This document shows, piece by piece, positions 21,610 to 30,503 of a stretch of DNA of 64,000 nt; positions within the stretch are counted from its first letter, which is position 1; every line of letters begins with the position of its first letter. A model generated the notes under the pieces. That model ran no database searches, was not told the origin of the DNA, and saw nothing but the letters and a program-made list of their open reading frames with translations. The DNA lies in the NCBI GenBank assembly GCA_965178125.1, contig OZ237771.1, positions 124,001 through 188,000 on the forward strand, read 5' to 3'. The stretch comes from Bilabrum cf. latius (taxonomy: Eukaryota > Bigyra: Bicosoecida > Bigyra > Bicosoecida). Position numbers and translations under genes: made by a program.

Positions 21610-22605
21610 ATGAACGCTAAAGATAAGAAACTATGGAAATTAGCCCAATCAATAGCAAATAAGAAATATGACAAGCCATCAGCTTATAAAAGCGGTTATA
21701 TTGTTAAAGTTTATAGGGATTTAGGAGGTGAATTCAAAGGGAAAAAACCAAAAGATGGATTGACTAGATGGTATTTAGAGTAGTGGAAAAATCAAAGGGG
21801 AGAAATTGGATACAAAAAGAAAGGCGATATATACAGACCAACTAAAAGAATAAACAAAAAAACACCTAAAACATTTGATGAACTAACTTTAAAGGAATTA
21901 ACTAACGCTCAACTAGAGAAACTATTAAAAGGTAGAGTTAAACAGTTCAAAGGTGGGAGCGTGTGGGATGTTATTAAAGATATACCAGTTGGAGCATTTC
22001 GCTTTTTAACCAGAAGAAATAAGAAACTAAGCGATTTAACAAATGAAGTAAAAACATACGCTAAAATAGCTCAGCAAACATACGGAAAAGTGCCACAAAG
22101 GGATATTATTGACGGGTATAGATTATTATTCAAAGATGATCGGAGAAAAGTATACATTAAAGGAAATAATATAATTATTGGTGTTCGTGGAACGTCAGAC
22201 GGTAACGATGTATTAGATGATGTTAAAATTGCAAGAGGAACATTAGAAGAAAGCGAGAACTTTAAGAATTTAGTTGATATTTACGAGGCGATAAAATAGG
22301 CTTTTCCAGATGCTAATATTTCTTTTTCTTCTCATTCCTTAGGTGGTGCTATGGTTGCTTATTTAACAAAAAAATACGGCGACAAGATTAAAGGACATTC
22401 TTTTAATCCTGCTTTAAATTTTGAAATGATCAGAGACCCTAAATTTAATATCAAAAATATAAAATAGCATGTAATAGATGGTGACCCAGTAGCTCATAGC
22501 TTAGCCCAGTTTATGAATCCTGAACAAGTGACATTTTATGAATCGCCCCATGAAAAGAATAACTACTTTAATACTCATAAACTCAGCAATTTTACTGAAG
22601 ACTAA
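21610..22605 (+). CDS. DUF5872-like plus class 3 lipase fusion protein (331 aa)
   Basis: ATG 21610 to TAA 22603-22605, TAG at 21781, 22297 and 22465. Residues 1-90 match the basic domain common in nucleocytoviruses and virophages (GLTRWYLE-x-W, KKKGDIYRPTKRI, KTPKTF; DUF5872-like). In relatives a polar residue sits at the TAG position, which argues against leucine. The remainder is an alpha/beta-hydrolase of the class 3 lipase type, with nucleophile elbow SSHSLGGAM near residue 240, Asp in VIDGDPVAH and a later His. It may act on membranes during entry or exit (inference). Confidence 0.87.
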
Positions 22606-22650
22606 AATACTTATATGTTTATATTCCACAACATGTAAGTATATATTTAA

Positions 22651-23484
22651 TTATTGTATTTGTTGCAGCCTTTGTTTTCGCAGTTTTTCCTTATTCTTTT
22701 CATAATACCGTTTATTTTGCTCTTTTACTTTGTCTTTATTCTTTTCATAATACCGTTTATTTTGCTCTTTTACTTTGTCTTTATTCTTTTTCCGATATTC
22801 TTTATCATATGCTTTTTGTCGTGCTTTTATTCTTTCCTTGTTTTTTTCACGATAGGCTTTTCGCTTTTCTTTATTTTTTGCACGATACATTTTATCATAT
22901 GCCTTTTTTTTGTCAATATTTTTCATGCGGGTTTCTCTATACTTCTCACACACAAAACAACGGCATGAGCCGGAACGGCCACTGCCGCGCTGCCCCGCCC
23001 CCTTCCCTAAGGAAGGAGACGAGGGAATGCCTCGCAAGCTGCTGGTCGCACTGGCGGTTGCAACCTCGCGTTGGTAGACCGGAGCCTGTGTTCGAGTCTC
23101 GAACGCATCGCCACATCAACCCCGAACCCCATTCGGCGTTAGCATTAATTTTTCTTGACAAACCTTAACTGCTTCTTTTCTACTTCTACCAGCTACTAAC
23201 TTATTAACGCATGGATAATTCCTAATATAATGACCCTCAATCTGTCTTAGCTCTTCTTTATCGTTACATGGACATTTTGTCACTAATTCAATGATACAAT
23301 CGCCTAGTTCAACTATTTTATATGATGTCACATATGGACTTTTGCCGTTCTTGAATGTTTTATATGCCTTTATGTGTTGCCCTTTCCTCTTTGCTAACGA
23401 CTGTACGGTAGAACCATAATAATGAAGTTCGGGTTTATTCAATGAATATAATCTATAAATTTTTGCTTTGCTATAATCAGGCAT
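22651..23484 (-). CDS. GIY-YIG endonuclease-like gene interrupted by a GC-rich insertion
   Basis: ATG 23484, TAA 22651. The N-terminal part has the GIY-YIG fold signature (IYRLYSLNKPELHYYGST, then Arg, His and Glu positions). The C-terminal part is a Lys/Glu/Tyr repeat (NKDKVKEQNKRYYEK). Between them lies about 180 bp of GC-rich DNA (22964-23142) that keeps the frame but adds one TGA (23116-23118). The protein is therefore truncated after about 122 residues unless the insert is removed. No TAG occurs. GIY-YIG proteins cut DNA in homing or recombination. Confidence 0.72.
22964..23142 (+). mobile_element. GC-rich SINE-like insertion (copy 1) in the GIY-YIG gene
   Basis: An abrupt GC-rich island sits in AT-rich viral DNA. 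The right end, CCCGAACCCCATTCGGCGTTAG, is almost the same as the end of the island at 30708-31024. Shared interior strings include GGTCGCAC, CGGTTGCAACC and ATCAAC. TGGTCGCACTGG and GTTCGAGTC, about 45 bp apart, resemble pol III A and B boxes, hence a tRNA-derived SINE is suggested. It lies antisense to the gene it interrupts. Confidence 0.65.
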
Positions 23485-23541
23485 TCTTCGGATATATTCG
23501 GTTTTCTTTTTATTTCTTTATGTGATTTCAATGTTCATGCT

Positions 23542-24210
23542 TTAAAGAATTTTACCATAACCTAATCCACAACCTCTATCAATTATATCATCATCATCGT
23601 TTTTCACTATTTTTGGTTTATTAACTTTAGAACTAAAAAAAGAGTCGTCTATTTTTGGTTTATCTACTTTAGAGATTGGAAGTCTATCAATATTTTTATT
23701 GATTGAACCGTAAACGATATTTCTCACGGCTAAACTATCCAAATTTAGAATATCAAAAGTGTTTTTCTATTTCATGTTTACTGATTTAATATAAACTTTG
23801 TTATTTTGTAAACAATAGCAATAATCAGAAACGATAAAGCTTACATAATACATATCATCAGAATGTGAAGGGAAAAAGTAAACTAAATAATCTCTTAAAT
23901 CTCGCAATAATGAAGGGTGCTAATTAATCATTTCAATAAGTTCACTATCAGAATTTAAAAATAAGCTTAATTTTTCTTTCGTTATAGTTGGCTAAGGTTT
24001 TAATTCTTTATTCTTTGCTAATTTATTTAATAATGTTGATATGTGAATATAAGACAACCTAAATATTGTATATAATTCATTTACTTTTTTAATATATTTT
24101 ATGCCTTCCTTAAAGGTTAATTTATGCTTTTCAATTATGCTTTTTAATTGTTCTATTTCACCTTGAAACTGTTTCATTTTGTTTTGTAAATCTGAGAAAT
24201 CTAAATCCAT
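23542..24210 (-). CDS. viral protein of unknown function (222 aa)
   Basis: ATG 24210 to TAA 23542, TAG at 23992, 23920 and 23767. A helical, charged N-terminus (DLQNKMKQFQGEIEQLKS) is probably coiled coil. The C-terminus carries two related KxxKPKIDDSFFSSK/KPKIVK segments, an Asp run and a short Gly-rich tail. No family is recognised. It has its own AT-rich leader. Confidence 0.65.
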
Positions 24211-24446
24211 ATACTTTTATACTAGTTATAATTATTCAATATTTAAACTAAATATAAATTGTCAAAATTATTATGTCAAACCGATGGATTTGCTAACTAT
24301 TGAATTTTTTCTTAGAACTTTCCGAGACATTTCCGAGAAATTTCCTTAGCGAACCTTCATGAACCTTACACAAAAATAATTTGTTCCCTGACCCTACGAT
24401 TTCCGTTGATATGGGAGAGTTTCATATTTTGTTCCCTGAGGAACAA

Positions 24447-24655
24447 CCTTCACCAGTGAACCTTTGAAACCTTCACCAGTGAACCTTTGAAACCTTCACC
24501 AGTGAACCTTTGCAACCTTCACCAGTGAACCTTTGAAACCTTCACCAGTGAACCTTTGAAACCTTCACCAGTGAACCTTTGCAACCTTCACCTGTGAACC
24601 TTTGCAACCTTCACCTGTGAACCTTTGCAACCTTCACCTGTGAACCTCAACGAAC
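24447..24655. repeat. 23-bp tandem palindromic repeats (9 copies)
   Basis: The unit CCTTCACCAGTGAACCTTTG plus AAA or CAA is repeated head to tail with a constant 23-bp period. Each unit contains the inverted repeat TTCAC-CA-GTGAA (or CT in the last three). No unique spacers exist, so it is not CRISPR. The iteron-like layout would suit binding by a dimeric protein. Confidence 0.9.
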
Positions 24656-24711
24656 TTTTAGTTTATGGTCTTAAAACCTCACTCAACTGATTTTTAGCGT
24701 TGGGTCAGAGA

Positions 24712-24771
24712 ACAACTTTTCCAAGAACTTTCCGAGAACTTTCCGAGAACTTTCCGAGAACTTTCCGAGAA
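24712..24771. repeat. 11-bp tandem repeat (TTCCGAGAACT)
   Basis: About five head-to-tail copies of an 11-bp unit end at the stop of the DUF5754-like gene. Degenerate copies occur at 24309-24345. Confidence 0.85.
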
Positions 24772-24776
24772 AATAT

Positions 24777-25094
24777 TTAGAACCTAATATTTAGTTTCTT
24801 TTCATAATCTTTTATTGATGCTTCTAAAGTTGGTTTATTCCATAGTATCTACCATGATAAAATAGCAGGTGATAAGAAATCATATTTAGCTCTTTGAAAA
24901 CTGTATTCGTGACGCTTTAACCAATTCTTCTTTTTTGTTTCATCTTGGTGATCGATGAATGTTGAACCATTCTATAAACCGAAATGTACTTTCTTGATTA
25001 CGGGGTCATACTTCTTATATTTTATTTTAAAAGTAGCCATTAATCTTTTATTTTTCCTTGTTGATGGTTTTATACTTAATAGAGTAATGTTCAT
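24777..25094 (-). CDS. DUF5754-like small viral protein (105 aa)
   Basis: ATG 25094 to TAA 24777, TAG at 24972 and 24849. With UAG decoded, the protein shows the pattern of a family widespread in nucleocytoviruses: IKPSTRKNKRLMA, then KKVHFG, a polar turn, STFIDHQDETKKKNWLKRH and ILWNKPTLEASIKDYEKK. It is invisible under the standard code. The role is unknown. The promoter side is AT-rich. Confidence 0.8.
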
Positions 25095-25151
25095 ATATAT
25101 ATTTAATGTATATATTAACAATTAATAATATCCTCTACTTTCAATCAAAAA

Positions 25152-25829
25152 TTAAAATCCTTGTTTCTTAAGGAATTTACTAGCATCACCTAATGACATG
25201 CCCGTTTTTTTCATAACTTGTTTAATCATTTCCCCTCTTTGTTTCATCTTAGCGGATACTTTACGCTTTGGTTTCTTTCCTGCTTTTGTTTTCTTACCCA
25301 TACCTTTTGTAGCTTTCTTTAGTCCGTAATTACTTACTTGTCTGACTCCAGGTGGTAGGAAGGAAGTTCCAACATCAATTAAAGCATTTTTAGAGGCTTT
25401 CTTAGCATTATATTTACGGTGGTGTTGTAAAGCATCTAATCCTTCCTCACCAAAAGCCCCAACATAGGGAATTTGTGAAACTCCAACTTTTCCGAGTTCA
25501 TAAAGTAAATCTTCAGAATCCATATTTTTTAGGTCTCTTACTCCTTTCTTTACTGTATCTCCTAGCTTATTAACGCCTCTCTTTACTGAATTACCAACAT
25601 TGTTGGCGGCTTTTCTTACCCATTTCCAAAATGACCCTCCGTGAATTCTTTGCATTTTTTCACATTCACAGCATACTTTTCTTGCGTCTCCTCTACCCAT
25701 TCCGAATAATTCAACTACTGCATCAACATGGTCTTCATTCATACTTCTTGGTTTTCTTGATGCTTTCCTTTTAGAGCGTGATTTTCCTGAACCGATTAAA
25801 TCTAAATATTCGTTTACCGTATATTTCAT
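25152..25829 (-). CDS. protein VI-like minor capsid protein with protease cleavage motif (225 aa)
   Basis: ATG 25829 to TAA 25152, no TAG. A basic N-terminal part ends at IHGG-S, which fits the adenain consensus (M/I/L)xGG-x. A Trp-containing amphipathic helix follows (FWKWVRKAANNV) with repeated Lys/Gly helices. That layout, a propeptide cut just before a membrane-active helix, is that of adenovirus-type protein VI. The C-terminus is Lys-rich, apt for DNA contact. The protease gene at 31920 supplies the enzyme. Assignment rests on layout, not sequence identity. Confidence 0.6.
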   Translation of the reverse strand: MKYTVNEYLDLIGSGKSRSKRKASRKPRSMNEDHVDAVVELFGMGRGDARKVCCECEKMQRIHGGSFWKWVRKAANNVGNSVKRGVNKLGDTVKKGVRDLKNMDSEDLLYELGKVGVSQIPYVGAFGEEGLDALQHHRKYNAKKASKNALIDVGTSFLPPGVRQVSNYGLKKATKGMGKKTKAGKKPKRKVSAKMKQRGEMIKQVMKKTGMSLGDASKFLKKQGF

Positions 25830-25856
25830 AATAACTTATATTTAGAAAAAAAAAAT
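25830..25856 (-). promoter_or_regulatory. late-type promoter motif
   Basis: Reading towards the gene: TTTTTTTTTTCTAAATATAAG then TTATTATG. A T-run followed by TCTA and an ATAAG/ATATAG core recurs before the capsid, penton and fibre genes. Confidence 0.65.
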
Positions 25857-25859
25857 CTC

Positions 25860-26447
25860 TTATAATGAACTATGAACCTCAATAATTGCGTAATTGGATC
25901 GTGTGGGTGTACCGCCTCCACCATTTCCATAATAAATATCTAAGTTGTTCTCAGCTCCTACCATTAATCTAACCGCTTTATATCCATGACCTGCATTTAA
26001 TTTATGTAGTAAAGTTAAGGTGATACCTTCTTTTATTTCTAATACATTCCAAACATATGGTAAATTTGATGATGTATCCCATGAATCATCTTCATTTTGA
26101 AATTGTAGTCCTATTCCTGCCGATCGTGTGCCTGATGTATTTATATTATGAACTGTTAAAGTAGCTTTAACTACTACATTATACTATGTATCAACTGGCA
26201 TATTATATGTTCCTCCTGCTGTTGAAAATATAGTATCAGCATCTGCGAAAGTAGATACATCTGTAAAAGTTGCGGGTTGTGGAATAACTATACTTTCAGT
26301 TCCACTAGAAGACTAAACAAAATCAAAACTATTGAAAGACAGGTTATTTCCTTGTTGCTGTAAGTTAACGGCATTGATAGTTGTTGCTGTTACTGATTTC
26401 GCTTTAAGGTCTAAATCATTTGTTGATAAAAGATTTGATATACTCAT
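25860..26447 (-). CDS. fibre-like protein, shares N-terminus with its upstream neighbour (195 aa)
   Basis: ATG 26447 to TAA 25860, TAG at 26313 and 26184. The first 14 residues (MSISNLLSTN, then Asp, Leu, Asp, Leu, Lys) nearly equal those of the 514-aa protein encoded just upstream, suggesting a common capsid-anchoring tail. The rest is beta-rich with a C-terminal jelly-roll-like composition (VVVKATLTVHN, GIGLQFQNED). A spike or fibre paralogue is inferred. Confidence 0.68.
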
Positions 26448-26470
26448 TAATAATCTTATACTAGAAAATA
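26448..26470 (-). promoter_or_regulatory. late-type promoter motif
   Basis: ATTATTTTCTAGTATAAG followed by ATTATTAATG, matching the T-run/TCTA/TATAAG pattern of the other structural genes. Confidence 0.6.
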
Positions 26471-26482
26471 ATTTATATACTT

Positions 26483-28027
26483 TTATACTTCAACAACACA
26501 CATCCACCCGACACTATTTTGAACACCTGACATAATATGCCTTTTTACTGAGACCTTTGAAAACTTCCATAATTGGGAAGGATATCCATCAGATGTAATT
26601 GTGTAAGAATTTCTTAATCTATTTGGATTATTTGAACCTGGGAAATATATCAATGATTCAGGTACGGTAAAAGTGTCATCTGTATAAGTTTCTAGCGTTA
26701 TTGTACAAGTCGCATTTTGTCCAATATATGTATTTCCTATAGCTTTTAAGCAAATATTAAAATCATGATCGGACCACTCTTTACTAATTCTTAATGTATA
26801 ATTGGCACTTACTGGTAAGCCTCCGCTATCTCCTTGAGCAATACACATCAAGTTATAATTAAACGGTATATTATCAGATTTTAATATATCAATGGTTGAA
26901 CTGTTTTCACGAAATACATTTTTATCATATATTATGGGTGTAGTTGGTATACTATCAACATAGTTCTTAGTTGCTACATCTTGGGCATTAGTTGGGTCAG
27001 TTACATTGATAATCTTGCTATTATTCGCATCATTACCCTAACTTAAGACTGAGGATAAAGAAGGTGTTACTGTTGGTATACTATCAACATAGTTTTTAGT
27101 TGCTACATCTTGGGCATTAGTTGGGTCATTTACATTACTTATTGTATTAGAACTCATATTTACATCAACTTTAACATCCATACTATTATTATTTGCTGTT
27201 ATTATGTTTGTTTCTGTTGTATTATCAACATGATCGACTTTCAAATTAGTAGAATCTACGGAAAAATTATATCTAATATCTTGATTTGAATAATCATATA
27301 TACTCATTCCGTCATAACCTATTGCTAATCCCTAAACCCCGTTATCTGCTCTATATAATACGCTACCTCTTTCACCGCCTGAGTCCCATCTAGTCGTAAT
27401 ACCTGCAGTAAATGAATTTTTACCTGTATAATGAAAATTTCCACCTGTTGATGACCCTTCAAAAACCAATATACGCCCTTCAACTGGTTTAATAATTCCG
27501 TTATAATTTGCTACTGTTCCCACTTGTAAACTTTCAGCTTCCAATTCATTAGATGTTATCTTTCCTGTAACTGTTAAATTTGAGAATTCATCCATATTTA
27601 ACATTTCTACTCTTGTACCTAATCCGTAATTTTCTCTATAAATTCTAAAAAGACTATCTTCATTATCATTACTCAGAGAATAACCTAAATTGTTATTATT
27701 TGGTTGGAATAATCTAATTTGTCGTTCATCATCTGCTCTAATATATGATGTTGTTGTATGACCTCCAATTGTAACATTTCCCGTCGTTGTTATTGTATCT
27801 GATTCTAAATTACTTAACCCTACTATTTGCTCATTTCTTGCATCATCTCCTGCTTGTAATACTGACTGTAAATCTCCCGTTCCTGTTGCTTGAGCGTCTA
27901 CATATGCTTTAGTTGTTAACTGATTTGTATCTGTTATATTTGTTTCTGTTACTAATACTTTCTCTGTTGACATTGATCGACATTTTAAATCTAATTCATT
28001 AGTTGATAATAAATTTGATATGCTCAT
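26483..28027 (-). CDS. fibre-like structural protein with phage-tail-type repeats (514 aa)
   Basis: ATG 28027 to TAA 26483, TAG at 27332 and 27038. It contains repeats known from phage and viral fibres: TTKAYVDAQ near residue 40 and DPTNAQDVATKNYVDS twice near 315-360, the second pair duplicated around the TAG. The C-terminal 130 residues form a separate beta-rich, Cys-containing domain, plausibly the receptor-binding head. The N-terminal tail is shared with the downstream 195-aa protein. Host attachment is inferred. Confidence 0.75.
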
Positions 28028-28052
28028 TTATAAAGTAAGTTTAGAAAATTTA
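28028..28052 (-). promoter_or_regulatory. late-type promoter motif
   Basis: ATTTTCTAAACTTACTTTATAA lies immediately before ATG 28027 and is a weaker match to the TCTA motif of the other structural genes. Confidence 0.5.
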
Positions 28053-28094
28053 ATTTATTAATGAATTATATTTATTAGTTATTCCAATGTATTA

Positions 28095-29534
28095 TTAACC
28101 GTCAACATCTTCCTCTTCTTGTTCTTGTTCAGCCTATCGTGCTCGTTCTTCTGCTTCTCTTCGCCTTCTTGCCTATTCTACTAAATCTGCTCTTTCCTCT
28201 GGCGTTGGGTTTAAATCTACACTTTCTAGTTCATCCATGCCATCAGTAACACCATCTAGCATCTCTTCTGTTTTCCCCCTAAGAACCTTAAGACGATCCA
28301 TAACCCCTTTAAATGCTTCTCTCTTTTTTGCTCTATCTTTAGTATCTCTAAATTGTCTTAATTTTCCCTCTAGTTCCCTTATCTCTTTCCATTTTGGTCT
28401 ATTTTGCTTAGATAGTTTTAAAACTTTATCCAAATCACTTATAGGTGATTTAGCCACATATTTATTCCATTCTTTCTTTAGTTCTTCTTTATCCATTCCG
28501 TTTATATCATTCCATGTAAGACTCTATTCTTTTCTTTCGTCATCATTTAACAAAAACTTAAGGAAATCGTTCAACTGACCTTTCATCTCTCCTATTTTAT
28601 CTCCAACATTAAAATCATCTTCAATTCTGGGAAGTTTATACATATCGCGGATATCTTCATGTTCAATAAAATCACCAACTAGGAACTCTATCATATTCTA
28701 TTTATTATCAAGAATCTCATCCCAATCGGGGGCGTCAAAACCTCTTTCTTTATCTCGTTTCGTAAACTGTGCCTTTTGAGAAGATGAAAAGTATTCATCA
28801 AGAATCTCATCTTCAGATAAAGATCCGAGCGTTTCTCTTAATTCTTCAACCATGGACCAAATTTCATCCGCTGATGTATTTTCCGCCTGAAGGAAAGTTT
28901 CAATTTTTTTCCCGCTTAAATTTGCTTTAATCGTTTCCTTAATTTTTCTTATTGGCGTTCCTTCTTTTAATTTATATAATATTCTAAACTCTTCTAAATC
29001 AGAAGGTGAAAAGTCATCTACTCTTGATTTGCCTACTGATTGTAAAAGCTATTTAAATTGTTCATTATTCGTTACTTTATTTGAGGCTAATCCGTCTACT
29101 GTTCTTATTAATCTTGTAATTTTATTTTTTTCTTCTTTTTTGAGTGCTGTTTCTCCTATTCTTCCCGTCAATTGATTTAAAAAACCTTTTAGCATTCCTA
29201 TCATTCCTAAACTTGGATTTTCCTTTAAAATAATTTCTCTCATTCTTTCTAAGTTAGCATTTATCTTAGATTCACTTCCTGCGTTGAGACCTTCAACTAA
29301 TTCAGCGACAACTGTTCTCAATGCTCCATCCATACGCTATTCTCTTCTTCTTAGTTCTAAAGGTTGGAAATCAGTTGATAATACAATATCATCGCGACGT
29401 TTCTAATCTCTGAGTGCGTTTAATATAGCAAGTCGTTCGTTTCTTTCCCTTAATGCTAAATTTTCTACTCCTGAATTTACTGCTTGACGCTATTGATTCT
29501 ATTGCCTTAATATATTCCTAAGTTCCGTAGACAT
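28095..29534 (-). CDS. large helical viral protein of unknown function with nine UAG codons (479 aa)
   Basis: ATG 29534 to TAA 28095. TAG codons occur at 29499, 29490, 29403, 29337, 29049, 28698, 28524, 28173 and 28134, yet no TAA or TGA interrupts the 479 codons. The protein is almost wholly helical and charged. It ends in an Arg/Glu/Gln stretch where a UAG sits in ERAR-x-AEQEQEEED, a context suiting glutamine. No family is recognised. Its place among structural genes and its late-type promoter suggest a virion or assembly protein. Confidence 0.75.
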
Positions 29535-29560
29535 ATAATAATTTATGAATAGAAAAAAAA
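29535..29560 (-). promoter_or_regulatory. late-type promoter motif
   Basis: ATATTTTTTTTCTATTCATAA followed by ATTATTATATG upstream of the 479-aa gene. It has the same T-run plus TCTA core. Confidence 0.6.
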
Positions 29561-29576
29561 TATTGTCTTTTATTAT

Positions 29577-30425
29577 ATGGAAATTAATAATAGAACCATT
29601 AAATTATTTAATAATGACCACTCTGCATTATTTCGTGAGCTTATGTTAATTAAAGATGTTGATTTATTACTAAATGGCTCTTTTCCTATTACCTTCTTCG
29701 CCTCAGATATTGACCTATATTCTAAATTACAAATGAGAGATTATAAAACATTGCTTAATGAATTGTTAAGTTTTCTTTTAGATGTTGAACTTGGAACGGA
29801 AATATCAGAATTAAAGATTGGTAATAAGAAAGCAAAAAGTAAAAAAGCTATTATAGAGTTAGTAGTTAATGAAATGAAAAACCCTAAATATATTTATGAG
29901 GATAAAAAGTGGGTTAAATTGGACCTTATAGTATTAATTAATGGATATTATGAAGAAATTACTATTATATATGATTTTGGCGATTCATTAGAAGGTAAAA
30001 CTAAAGATGAAGTTACCAAAGAACTTATTAAAGATGTTCATAAACTAGATAAACAAGGTATGTATTATAAAGCATTGAAACGATTAAGAGAAATATATAA
30101 AAGAACTAATCTATTTGATAAAGTTGAATTAATGGAAAGTTTGCTTAATAATGATATGGTGGGATTTTTATATTTATCTAATGCTAGATTGGAAGCATTA
30201 CAAAAATCAAAAGATAAAGTCAAGAAAAAGAACGATGTTTTAAGCAATCTTAAAGAGGATGTTATGATCAGATTAAAAAATATATTTAAACTCAATCTGA
30301 AGAAATCAGACTTTAAAATTAAGAATATTGATAAAATTCAAAGAGAAATTATGAATAAGTTACATTCTTTAGTTATAAAAACAGCAAAAAATGAGATTGA
30401 ATATTTGCATCGTTTAAGTAAATAA
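29577..30425 (+). CDS. putative nucleotidyltransferase-fold protein (282 aa)
   Basis: ATG 29577 to TAA 30423-30425, no TAG. LNGSFPITFFASDIDLYSKL near residue 32 resembles the hG[GS]...DxD signature of the nucleotidyltransferase superfamily, with the two Asp as metal ligands. The C-terminal half is Lys-rich and helical. The substrate is unknown. Proteins with a comparable GS...SDIDLY motif occur in large DNA viruses. The match is limited to this motif, so the assignment is tentative. Confidence 0.5.
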   Translation: MEINNRTIKLFNNDHSALFRELMLIKDVDLLLNGSFPITFFASDIDLYSKLQMRDYKTLLNELLSFLLDVELGTEISELKIGNKKAKSKKAIIELVVNEMKNPKYIYEDKKWVKLDLIVLINGYYEEITIIYDFGDSLEGKTKDEVTKELIKDVHKLDKQGMYYKALKRLREIYKRTNLFDKVELMESLLNNDMVGFLYLSNARLEALQKSKDKVKKKNDVLSNLKEDVMIRLKNIFKLNLKKSDFKIKNIDKIQREIMNKLHSLVIKTAKNEIEYLHRLSK

Positions 30426-30503
30426 CAATAAATAATATTAGCTTGTTTACTTTTCAAAGTTGTAAAATTGAATAATATTTTCTTTTCATATATTAATATT
30501 AAA

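Larger units (their letters stand above)
24211..24776. other. non-coding repeat-rich spacer of the provirus
   Basis: This is the only long non-coding stretch in the provirus apart from the termini. It holds the 23-bp palindromic tandem array and the 11-bp TTCCGAGAACT array described separately, plus scattered GAACCTT words. A role as origin, enhancer or packaging signal is possible but unproven. Confidence 0.6.

Noticed and set aside
22951-23168. Host gene or tRNA gene inside the provirus
   Set aside because: A and B box-like strings exist but no full cloverleaf can be drawn, and the end matches the island at 30708; a SINE-like insertion fits better.
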